Of a stretch of DNA of 64,000 nt, positions 43,673 to 54,800 are shown piece after piece. The stretch is taken from the NCBI RefSeq assembly GCF_910592395.1, contig NC_088314.1, forward strand, positions 17,891,998 through 17,955,997, read 5' to 3'. The stretch comes from Lineus longissimus. Taxonomy: Eukaryota > Nemertea > Pilidiophora > Heteronemertea > Lineidae. The stretch's first letter is position 1. The number at the start of each line of letters is the position of its first letter. Under the pieces are notes generated by a model that saw only the letters and a program-made list of their open reading frames with translations, ran no database searches and was not told the origin of the DNA. The position numbers were made by a program, and so were the translations under genes.

Positions 43673-44034
43673 TTTGCATTTTTTTCTGCAAGCCTGAGAA
43701 AATCTAGCCAGAATCCTATTTTTGTAGTAACTGTTTCTTCAAGCCTCACGCACACGATCAATAAGACTATTGTGGGCTTTATTTTCAAGCCAGAGGCCCT
43801 GAACCATTTTTTTTAAAATCTGGAGTATTGAAAGTCGGAATACTAATGTATTAAGTAACTTTTTCAATTATTTTTCGGACATGGATATTTTACTGGAATC
43901 GATTCTGAGCTGTTCATTTACAATTACGCGTAGTAATGAAAAAGCGTTCAAAAATGTGCCGGTGTGCTTTATAGTGTTCTTCGTGGTGACATGCTCTGTA
44001 TAAATGTCTAGGTTCACTCACTATATGGGGTGTG

Positions 44035-44452
44035 CGGTGGCCCATAGAGGACATGCGTTTATTTTCAATATAATAGAAAATGTTTCTTTTTACAATGCGT
44101 TTTTTTTCTCTCGAATTACAACCGCCGTCGGATTTATTTCTCACCGCCGAAAAAATAATTTCCACCGCCGGGTAAAAAATAATAATTCCCACCACCGTCA
44201 AAGAAAATAATATCCACCGCGGGAGCTAATTCGTTATTGACACCGCGGTGGATATTAATTTCCACCGCGGTGGATATTATTTTCTTTGGCGGTGGTGGGA
44301 ATTATTATTTTTTACCCGGCGGTGGAAATTATTTTTTCGGCGGTGAGAAATAAATCCGACGGCGGTTGTAATTCGAGAGAAAAAAAACGCATTGTAAAAA
44401 GAAAAATTTTCTATTATATTGAAAATAAACGCATGTCCTCTATGGGCCACCG
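44035..44452. mobile_element. ~420-bp near-perfect palindromic element
   Basis: Arms of about 200 bp run from 'cggtggcccatagaggacat' to the exact inverse 'atgtcctctatgggccaccg', centred on 'tccaccgcggtgga' sequences. Flanks show an 8-bp duplication 'ggggtgtg' (about 44027 and 44455), and copy A keeps the empty site 'tttatgggtgtgttgtc' near 36893. The mirrored ORFs on both strands are a result of the palindrome. Confidence 0.85.
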
Positions 44453-45170
44453 TAGGGGTGTGTTGTAGGGTCACTGCGGTGGCCCTTTGCCGAGATATTA
44501 AAGAATGGATCACAATATTTTGTTTTAAATTGGAAATTAATGTTTTAAAAACTGATCACACGCGCATTATATAATACAATGTGTAATATTCTTTCATTTG
44601 TGATCATCGTGTGTATTATTATTGATGTTGGGCACATCCCATTGTCACACGTTCGAGTAGTGACTGTAATAAACTATTTCCACGTACGTCTGTCTGTTTT
44701 ATCTCTGGCAAATACAGTATAGAGGGCGCGGTTTTGGATGCATTCGAACATGTACACAAACATTCAACAAACTGTTTATGTACACTTTTGGATGAGGATC
44801 TGTATAGAAGATGGGTGAAAGTAGGCCTTAGGACAATTTACCCCGTTCAGGACGTACCCATGAGTCTAATTTTCTAGATCCCCGTCCCCTCAACAGATAA
44901 ATATACAGCAATGCCCATATTTTATCCTCCCCCCCCCCCCCCACACACACACTCCAATTCACAAAATTAAAGACTCTGCATGCCCTGGTGCTGTTTCTTG
45001 GGACTTGTTATGTTCCCCTTTCACAGACATGAGAGAGAATGGAAGAGCTTTTTCTCTCTTGGTCTATCGATTTTGGAACTTCCTGTGACCTGGCTGGCAA
45101 TTTTACTGGGAAAGGCATGCCCACATTATGTCCAGGACAAGAGTTTTCTAGTCTTACCAACAATGACCAT

Positions 45171-45326
45171 GTGTATTATACGCGCCAATCACCGATCCAA
45201 AGGTTGACCGCACTCAACGTTGCTAAACTTCCACTCTGGGGCCAACGCGCCAACCACTGGGCCATAAAGGAATTCCCTCATGGCCGGCGGGTTAAGCCGT
45301 GCCATATACCTGGGGGTACTATACAT
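45171..45326 (-). mobile_element. 5S rRNA-like short element, copy 2
   Basis: Reverse-strand copy of 38406-38563: 'gtgtattatacgcgccaat' at one end, 'ggtactatacatca' at the other. Box C-like 'tttggatcggtgattggcg' on the minus strand. Plus-strand ORFs through it are artefacts. Confidence 0.65.
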
Positions 45327-45423
45327 CATTCCCCCCTTCGGACAGAGATCCTACTTAGCGCTTCATGCGTCTCAGTACCGAAATACAAATCCAGAGCTCG
45401 CATCGCGTGGGAAGGTCTGCCAG

Positions 45424-45579
45424 ATGTCTTATACGCGCCGGTCACCGATCCAAAGGTTGACTGCGCTCAACGTTGCTTAACTTCCACTCTGGGGCCAACG
45501 CGCCAACCACTGGATCATAAAGGAATTCCCTCATAGCCGGCGGGTTAAGCCGTGCCATATACCTGGGGGGACTGTACAA
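45424..45579 (-). mobile_element. 5S rRNA-like short element, copy 3
   Basis: Same orientation as copy 2, ~100 bp away. Closest to 5S in box C: 'tttggatcggtgaccggcg' on the minus strand. Ends are slightly degraded. Confidence 0.65.
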
Positions 45580-45902
45580 CTAGCTTCTCTGTAGCAGGTT
45601 TGACAGTCAACTCACTATCATGGTGTGGTAGGAAAATGTGTCCTGGGTCGAGTGTCCCATTAAGGGTTTTATGTTGCCTTTCACTGGATGTCTTGGCCTT
45701 GCAAGATGCTTAGACCAAAGACCAAAGATTTTAATCTCTGGGGTATTGAAGGTATTTATTGAAGGTCTTTGGCTTCGTTGCAGCCATTCCTCAATCCGTC
45801 ACCAAACGATACGGAAGGACACTTTTTCCATGGGCACATTTAAACTGCTACACAGGCCTTTTCAATCAATATGTCTTGGATACAAAATGAGCATGAAGCA
45901 TG

Positions 45903-46945
45903 GGAGCAATTGTAAAGCTGTGTTGGTTGTGACATTGTTCCCTCTATCCATATACTGGATGAGATACATTCAGCAGGGAGGCTTTGGTAAAGCTGTGCTG
46001 GTTGTGACATTGTCCCTCTATCCATATACTGGATGAGATACATTCAGCAGGGAGGCTTTGGTAAAGCTATGTTGGTTGTGACATTGTCCCTCTATCCATA
46101 TACTGGTTGAGATACATTCAGCAGGGAGGCTTTGGTAAAGCTGTGTTGGTTGTGACATTGTCCCCTCTATCCATATACTGGTTGAGATACATTCAGCAGG
46201 GAGGCTTTGGTAAAGCTGTGTTGGTTGTGACATTGTCCTTCTATCCATATACTGGTTGAGATACATTCAGCAGGGAGGCTTTGGTAAAGCTATGTTGGTT
46301 GTGACATTGTCCCTCTATCCATATACTGGTTAAGATACATTCAGCAGGGAGGCTTTGGTAAAGCTGTGTTGGTTGTGACATTGTCCTTCTATCCATATAC
46401 TGGATGAGATACATTCAGCAGGGAGGCTTCGGTAAAGCTGTGTTGGTTGTGACATTGTCCTTCTATCCATATACTGGTTAAGATACATTCAGCAGGGAGA
46501 CTTTGGTAAAGCTATGTTGGTTGTGACATTGTCCCTCTATCCATATACTGGTTAAGATACATTCAGCAGGGAGGCTTTGGTAAAGCTGTGTTGGTTGTGA
46601 CATTGTCCCTCTATCCATATACTGGATGAGATACATTCAGCAGGGAGGCTTTGGTAAAGCTGTGTTGGTTGTGACATTGTCCCTCTATCCATATACTGGA
46701 TGAGATACATTCAGCAGGGAGGCTTTGGTAAAGCTATGTTGGTTATGACATTGTCTCCTCTATCCATATACTGGTTGAGATACATTCAGCAGGGAGGCTT
46801 TGGTAAAGCTGTGTTGGTTGTGACATTGTCACCTCCATCCGCATACTGAATGAGATACATTCAGCAGAGAGGCTTTGGTAAAGCTCCCCTGGTTGTGACA
46901 TTGTCCTCTCTCCATATACTTGATGAGATAAAGCTGCATTGTGAC
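45903..46945 (+). repeat. ~74-bp minisatellite, about 13 units
   Basis: Units contain 'gttggttgtgacattgtccc', 'tctatccatatactgg' and 'gatacattcagcagggaggc'. Three unit types ('ctggatgag', 'ctggttgag', 'ctggttaag') are intermixed; the last units near 46880 are degenerate. Confidence 0.9.
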
Positions 46946-47744
46946 ATGTCCTCTATACAGGATGAGACACATTTAGAGTAGAGATTTCTATAAAGCTGGG
47001 CTGGTTGTGATATTGTCCCCACAAAATTTTGAAAGAGGTTTTAGCTTGGAGGTTCTGATAAAACTAGTTTTGGTATAGTCCCCTCCACAAGGTATATTCA
47101 ACAGGGATAAAGGTTTAGCTCCAATGCCTGGTACCCTGCTCAGGAGAGTCGAACAGTTCAGGTAGACAAACAAAGCCATTAATAAACAGAATAGCCTCAG
47201 CCGGGCATGAGAAGTTTTGTGCATAAACTTTTCTGCTCTGTGCCAACTTACTGTAGGCCTATTGGTCGTTACATGCTTTACATGAGAACTTCAAAGAATG
47301 TTCTTATGGAAAAGGGCTTACACATTCACACAGTAAGGCCCTTTCAATGACGACAATGACAACCAAGTTTTAGCATGAGTAAACGCAAATACACTCGCCC
47401 AGAATACGTAATCAAAATATAAATTTTAGCAAAGGCTTCCACAATTCAAACAGCAACTCCTTTTGAGCACAAAGCTGTTCAAAATGGATATGTGTGTGTG
47501 AGAGAGAGGGGGGGGGGTGTTTCGGGGATTTTAGACCAGGTTTTAAAAGCTCAGCATAATCTTTCTTCCCCGGAATTGGAGTGAGCATGTGGCCTCCTTA
47601 GGTATCTGACTGGGACAGGTTGGGCTGTGGTTCCCCTAGATCCCGAGATCTGAATGCACACCTTAAATTAGAACTTTATTGCGTCTTTGAAGCATGGGAG
47701 CATCGTTTACCTAGACGTCCAATCCAAGGACTGTAAATTCAGGA
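46946..47744. other. Intergenic, nothing recognised
   Basis: Degenerate tail of the 74-bp repeat to about 47090, then unique-looking sequence with a (TG)n/(AG)n/G-run near 47497-47520. No supported gene or RNA. Confidence 0.5.
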
Positions 47745-47973
47745 ATATGTGACTCGCTCTACCAAAACTAGGCGCTTGTCGCATCTGAACTCGACAGGTT
47801 GATACGGACTTGTTGTTCATTTCCCTATTGTAGACCTTTTGTGAAATCTATTACAAACTGATTCGGTCACATTTCACAAAAGGTCTACAATAGGGAAATG
47901 AACAACAAGTCCGTATCAACCTGTCAAGTTCAGATGCGACAAGCGCCTAGTTTTGGTAGAGCGGGTCACATAT
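47745..47973. mobile_element. ~230-bp palindromic element, same family as 18971
   Basis: Arms 'ggcgcttgtcgcatctgaac' and inverse; ends 'atatgtgactcgctctacc' and 'ggtagagcgggtcacatat'. Nearly full and symmetrical. Confidence 0.85.
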
Positions 47974-48163
47974 GAGATGACTCGGAACCTCGATTTGGCA
48001 CGTAATGCATGGAGTTCAGGATTGAACCAGGGTGGCTTTTCCACATGAGAGAGCCTTTATCATATCAAATGAAAACATTAGAAAAGCACATGTAACAAAC
48101 AAATAATACAAATTGATAATAAACAAAATATTGGAAATATTCATTTATTATTTTAAATGTATA

Positions 48164-48324
48164 ATATGTGACTCGCTCTACCAAAACTAGGCGCTTGTCG
48201 CATCTGAACTGATTTGGTCACATTTCACAAAAGGTCTACAATAGGGAAATGAACAACAAGTCCGTATCAACCTGTCAAGTTCAGATGCGACAAGCGCCTA
48301 GTTTTGGTAGAGCGGGTCACATAT
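48164..48324. mobile_element. Palindromic element with one arm deleted
   Basis: Same ends as 47745-47973, but the left arm jumps from 'cgcatctgaac' directly to 'tgatttggtcacatttcac', losing ~70 bp. Shows how a perfect foldback decays into a shorter TIR element. Confidence 0.8.
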
Positions 48325-48486
48325 ATCACCATAATCATTCTCAACACAAACTGTTGTAACAAATATAAACAAACAAGCATATTATGCTATTGGAACCAAC
48401 TTCTAGCACTTTTCAGGGGAGCAACATTTTTATTCATTGTGCATTTTGCCCCGAGGTGGAGTCGTGATGTAATTCTTTTATTAGAA

Positions 48487-48682
48487 ATATGTGACCCACC
48501 ACGACAAAATGAGTCGCATGTCGGGCAGAAGATGAGCCTAAAATGACACCAGGACATAATAGAAGAAATTGATGTACTCAGATGTCACAAAAGGCAGACA
48601 ACAGTGAAATGAACAACCAGTCCGTCTCAACCTGTCAAGCTCGGAGCGACATGCGACTTGTTTCGTCATGGCGGGTCACATA
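48487..48682. mobile_element. Foldback element, GTGACCC family, 3' of SETD9
   Basis: Ends 'gtgacccaccacgacaaaat' and 'tcgtcatggcgggtcacat'. Relative to 15343 the interior is inverted. It lies ~165 bp beyond the SETD9 stop. Confidence 0.75.
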
Positions 48683-48845
48683 TGAAAGAAATACCAAATC
48701 CACAGACATTTAAAGCATTTTCAGAAAAGCATTTTCAGAAATTTTCAGAACTCGCAAAAATAAACAGTTGCAAAAAGTTTGTGGTTTGCAGTCCCCTTCA
48801 GCAACTGAAGGTACAAGTTGTCCATGGTGGTTTGGAATAGAACAA

Positions 48846-51800
48846 CTAACGTTGAACGACCGTGTAGTAAGTTGAAAACAATTCCTCTCCTTCCTCGATG
48901 TCCCGCAATGACACCAATAACACAGTTCTCGTTGTCCTGAAGGGAAGAGAAGGTTTTGTTAGAACACTGGATCATGGAGGGTATCCTCAATTGCCGACAG
49001 TCCAAATCACAACTGACATCCTTTCAGCTTCGCGTCAGGTACGCAAAAAGCTGTGGCGTGCCAGTGATGCACTTATCACTCCATGTTAGTGAAGGTTATA
49101 CATGTTTGTGCTGCATGCTGGGTAGCGCGCGATTTAAAGAATTGTAGTTGTTTGACTATGTAGGCACTGATTGGTCCACTGAGATAAGCCAAGTGGGGTT
49201 AAACAGAATCTCGGCACAGGTAGACAGCGATGCTCGAGGCAGATCTGCAGGTATAGGGAGATGCATGATGCCTTTAAAAAACTGTTGATAAAAGACATTC
49301 AACTACCTGTGAGGTTTGTCTGGAGTGGACGGATTGTAGTAAATATTGGGGATGTACTTTCTCAAACCAAACGGGAAATCGTGGGGGACATCAAACTCTT
49401 GGTAGGCTACATTTGCGGGGCGCCCTGTAAAATAGACAAAATGTCAGAAGTTAGTCAAGATGTGGTTGATAGTACCAGTATTCATCCTGATACTTATTTT
49501 TGTAATCCCCAAAACCAATTCATCAGGCAATTCTATTTCATTTGGAAATTGGTCAGAGAGACTCATAATCAGGAAGTTGTTGGTTGCTGGTGAATTAAAA
49601 TAATAGCGGTGTAGTCACGGACATGGGTTAAAACACAAACACAGCCCTTTTGCCCACAAATGTGCCACACCATCAAGCTTGCCAGGTGGGTTAAACATTG
49701 AGGGAGGTGGGGAGAGGCACCCAAGATATCAATTATGGTTTCACCTCGTGGACTTAGCCAAATCTGGTCATCGACGTCACCAGTATAAAATTGTTGAGGC
49801 CTACTTTAATTTTTTGACTCACTATCCATAAGGTTTTTTATGTGTTCTAGATGAATGACAAAATAGGCGTCAAAGAAATTCTTTAGGAGTTCAAATTGGT
49901 CAGCGTAATAGAATAATGAATCAGTAAAAACGTGGGCCCCTTCAGACATATGGGGCCAAATTCATAAAGGGCGTTTAGCTTAAAACAGCGTTTAACTACT
50001 GAATAGACAGATTCAGGTCCTTCATGTGAACCTTCACAGAATATGAATAGGCCCTGAAACTGATTAGAGAGAAGTTGTACACGTCTAACCCTCAAACGCC
50101 CTTTATGAATTTGGCCCATGTTGTTCAATAAAAGGGTAATTAATAGAGTGGCACTGGTAAACACATCTTTTTTAAGATCTAGGCCTTTGTAATATAACAA
50201 AGCTTAATAGGCCTATGTGACAATGAATAGGTCTCACCTGATGTTTGGTTGTTGACATATTGACCGACGGCCATTGGATTAATCGTATTTTCGGTCAGCC
50301 AGGTGTGGTCGCACAACATGTACGGGCCAATTCTGTCACGGTTAGAACAAGACCTGTAAAAGTGTTTAAAGACAACATTTTCATCATGGCGGACGTTTTG
50401 TCTTGTAATTATCTCCATGAATCTAAATACCTCAACATGCCACACCTCAATGGCTTTCAAAATTGTTTACATTGGTGGTTGTTTCAATGAAAATGACACA
50501 CGCCACTGCCCTGCCGGTGTAGAAGTTTAAAATGTCCTAGGATAGAATGCCCGGGAAACTAAGAATTCTATTATGCGCTTCAATCTCTGAGCTATTGACG
50601 GTCAGGGTCTCTACAGAACATATTGCAGAATACAATAAGGGCTGGACACTTTTCCAGGGGGGCATTTGTTACTGTTACACCGGCACCAGGAAAAACATGC
50701 CACTTTTGGCAGATTTGCGATGATTGAAACAATACACTGTTGTTTTCTCATGACAAACCCACTGGACACATAGCCCAATAACACATCCTGAGGAAATCAG
50801 GGGTTAATTTTGGCTTTTCCTCGTGCCAGGCCGGAGAAGCGGACATTAACCCCTGATTTCCTCAAAATGAAATAAAATGCAGTGGTCGGAAAACCCGCAC
50901 CAATGCAGCTATGGTAAACAGATGACGCACACGTGCATTAGGACAGACTATTGGTGTCACCTGGTGTTAGAAGTAGGAACTACATAAAGTTGGACTAACA
51001 GCTATATGTGAACGAACAGCGTCAAGAGGAAATAACGTTATTTCGTCTTGATGGCGTACCCCTTTAAGGCCTGCACTATTCGTGTACATAGTTTTTGTCT
51101 GTGACACAAATAAGAAAAAAAAGGCATTACCACTACCAGTTTATTTATGATGGGATATTAAGCTTAAGCCGGATAAGCTGTTCTTGGCTTGGGCAAGAGC
51201 CCAGCCGACTTTAACTATAACTTTAACTCTAAAGCCCGCAGTACACTAGCCGCCAACTTCGGCGTTCACTGGCATTTTTTGCCGCAAGAGTCCTGAACGC
51301 CTGAAAAATCCCTAGTCTGCTACGAACGGCGTCGGCGAACGCGACTTGACGCCACTTGCCAAAACTAAATGCCAAATATCTAACATGTTTGATTTTTGAC
51401 GCGTGTCGCCGCGTTTGAACGCAAGAAGAAGCCAGGTGTGCTACGGATGGCCGCCTGAATTGGCGTCGGCGGCGAGGCTATGGCCAATCAGCTTGCGTCT
51501 TGATGTCACATGATTTCAAAATGGCAGCCTACAGTGGCGGAAAAGACGCTACTGGACGCCGATTCTGGGCAGGTGTGCTCTCACCGAGATCCACTGGCCG
51601 CCAACTTTGGCGTCGAGAGGCGTCAGCTGAACGCTTCTTGTCGCCAAAGTTGGCGGCTTGTGTGCTGCGGGCTTAAGTGATGGAAATTAGATTTCAGGTG
51701 CATTTTTTCAAATAATAGTACGAAGAAAGTATGTTACAAGCCAATAGTGTATTAGAGGTGATACTAATACAAGCTCACATCAATTTTCCAGTGGACACCA

Positions 51801-54800
51801 AAAGGATTGACCATAGGTACTGCCATTCTGGCTAGACCTCAAAATCCTAAAGCAATTAAAACTCTTTCCGAATGAATTGAATGCTCATTTAAAAACCCGG
51901 GTGGCTGTTCTCTAGAACACAAAGAACAGACTTCCGCCCTTTAAATGATCATTCACTACGTTTTGAACAAGTTCTAATTGCTTTAGGATTTCAAGTGCCA
52001 GCCAAATTGGTGGTACATATGGTCAACCCTTAACACACCAACAGCAAAATGAAGATTACATTTAGAACGAATTGCTCATGTATTAGTCTGCTCCAATCAT
52101 CTGATTTCGGTTTCAACTTTTCACATAACCACAAAACTACTGAATGCCCAACAAATATTTCCATTCAATCAACTCCTTTCTTTTTTTAAACGGCTCTGTT
52201 TACAAGCTTCACAAGTTTGCATGTTGTTAGATACTCAATGACTCAATGGGAGTAATTTACCAAACATAAATGTTATGTTAGCCTTTATGGCCTCAGAAGG
52301 TATTAAACATGTTTAAAGGCATACGTTGTTCACCGAAAATTTGAAATTTGTAATTTAGTTTGAAAATTATGATAGCCTTTATGGCCTCAGAAGGTAGTTT
52401 AAAGGCATACGTTGTTCATCGAAAATTTGGAATTTGTAATTTAGTTTGAAAATTTCCAATTGCGTGAATACGTAAGTTAATGATACAAATTTCAGCATTG
52501 CAGTTGTGTGAGTCAGTGGATTGTATCTAGAATCTTTCAAGACACAGTTTACCTGCAAGACACCTTGTCAAACCAAATTTCATTGCTCTTAAAGGTCCTG
52601 ATTGGAATCAAATTAAAGGAAAAACTTGGGTATGGGATTCAGATGGCCAGGGGGATAATTACCATGCTGGCCACCATGTGCCACCACAGGTAGCGTCTTT
52701 CAGGTTTCAGGTTTGCCTACGGTTACGTTCTACATATGTGGTGAAGTGTCTGATTGTAGTTTAATGATTTTTCAATGAGATCCTCTAAGCGGGCCATCAA
52801 AACTCATTTATTTTCCAAATATTTTTTAAATGGGTAAAGTCTTAGTTTTTATATTTCTCTTCATTACCATTGTTTTAAATTTCTTATGTTTTACACCAAT
52901 GTTTTACTCATGTAAAGTGCTCTAATTTTTTTTATATTTTCCTTTATTACCATTGTTTTAAATTTCTTATGTTTTACACCAGTGTTTTACCAAAGTAAAG
53001 TGCCTTAGAGCTCGTTTTACCTGTATAGGGCACTATAAAATATGGTAATTTTATTTTATTTAATTTAATTTAATCCTGTTTGGAGAAGTTGCGGTCATGC
53101 TGGAAGCTTTTTTCCCAGGTAAAACCAACATATCTCATGCTCAAGTTGTCCCTTTAAAAAAAACTTATGGAGCCTCATGGTAAAGTGAAAACATAATCCG
53201 CAATCCACGCGAGTGGTGCCACCTGATAACTAACTCAATAACTATCCAGAGGACATTGTGATTTTAAAAAGATTCATGAACTTTATTCTATACAATGGAA
53301 CCGTCCTTAGTGGACACCTCTGTTAGCAGGACACCCTCTCTATTAAGAACACAGCGTTTGGTCGTTAATTGGGCATTTACATTTATTTTCACCTCAGTAA
53401 TCAGGACACTTCTGTGTTGAAGGCCAACTTCATTTAGTTAAAAAATTTGAAAATTGAACTAGAATTTGAAAGGACGGTATTTGTTCACCCCCAGGGTGTC
53501 CTTAGTAGAGAGGTTCTAGTGTATTATATTAATGAATCCTATACTAGACCTCATCTTTTTGGACCTATTGGGAAAGTTTTATGTTTTTACCTGTAGATAA
53601 CTTTGGAGACACCCTGATCATTTCCGTCGATCAAGATTTGGTCGATGCAGCGAAAAATGAATGGATTCCCAAGAGATTGGAAGAAAATCGGCTCGGATGG
53701 ATAATACAGAGTCCCTGAAAAAAGAACAAGATCTTCATTTTGTTTGATTCCATGACCAGGGATCTACATGCATAGCAAAGTATTAATTTCTATTCTAAAA
53801 GAGTTTAATGAAATGGCCAGGGCCATTGTGCTCACCTCATGTGGAGGAAAGATGGATAAAGAGCATGGTATTGTGTCATGTAGTGTTAGGTTTGATGTAG
53901 GTCCAAGCAATTACAATTTCCCCAAAATGGCCAATTTACAGTACATTCGACCTCTGTGACCTTGAAAAGTAGGTCAAATCAAAGAAGACCCGGGTGACAC
54001 ATTGAATGGTTGTTAGAATTAGATGTACCTATGATATAAAATTGGTGCCAATCGGGCAAGTCATTACTAGGAATAATGGCATTTTGAAGAATTTAGGATT
54101 TGGCCCCCTCCCTGGAGGCCAAACGGCAAATCAGATCGCACCAAACTTCGGTACCTGAGATCACCTGACCAAGGGGTACATGTGTACTTAATTTGTGATC
54201 AATAGTCATTGCAGTTAAGAAACGTGCCATAGTTACGGCCTGACAGCGAATTTACGCCATTTGACCTCTGTGACCTTGACAAGAAGGTCAAATTAAAAAC
54301 CTGTGTGACATATACTGTATGGTGGTTAGATGTACCCATGATATCAAATTGGTGGCAATCGGGCAAGAAGTTAAGGAATAATCACATTTTTAAGGTTTTT
54401 GGATTTTGCCCCCTGGTGGTCAAGTGGCGAATCATATTGGACCAAACTTCGGTCCCTGAGATCACCTGACTAAGGGGTAAATGTGTACCAAATTTGGTAT
54501 CAATAGTCATTGCAGTTTAGAAACGTGCCATCGTTACATCCTAACGGCCAATTTACACCATTTGACCTCTGTGACCTTGAAAAGGAGGTCAAATCAAAAA
54601 CCCGGAGGATATATGATGCACCTTTGCTAGAAGTACCTACCATATTTTTTTCAAAATTTCCCGACTACTATTAAGGGAGATATTGCATATTTTCACTTTT
54701 AACGTTTGGCCCCCTGGTGGCCAAACCATGAAACGAATCGGACCGAAACTTGGTCTCCAAGGTGTCATTACATAAGGGTACATGTCTACCAAGTTTCAAC

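Larger units (their letters stand above)
37227..44825. repeat. Segmental duplication, copy B (~7.6 kb)
   Basis: Tandem direct partner of 29131-37226, starting again at 'gggcgcactgaaaaaacttt' and ending at 'gtgaaagtagg'. Specific insertions: the 5S-like element at 38406-38563 and the palindrome at 44035-44452. It lacks the LINE remnant and foldback element of copy A. Confidence 0.85.

Noticed and set aside
38406-45579. Functional 5S rRNA genes
   Set aside because: Only parts match 5S, the 5' half is poorly conserved, no T-run terminator at the right place, and the copies have their own inverted ends.
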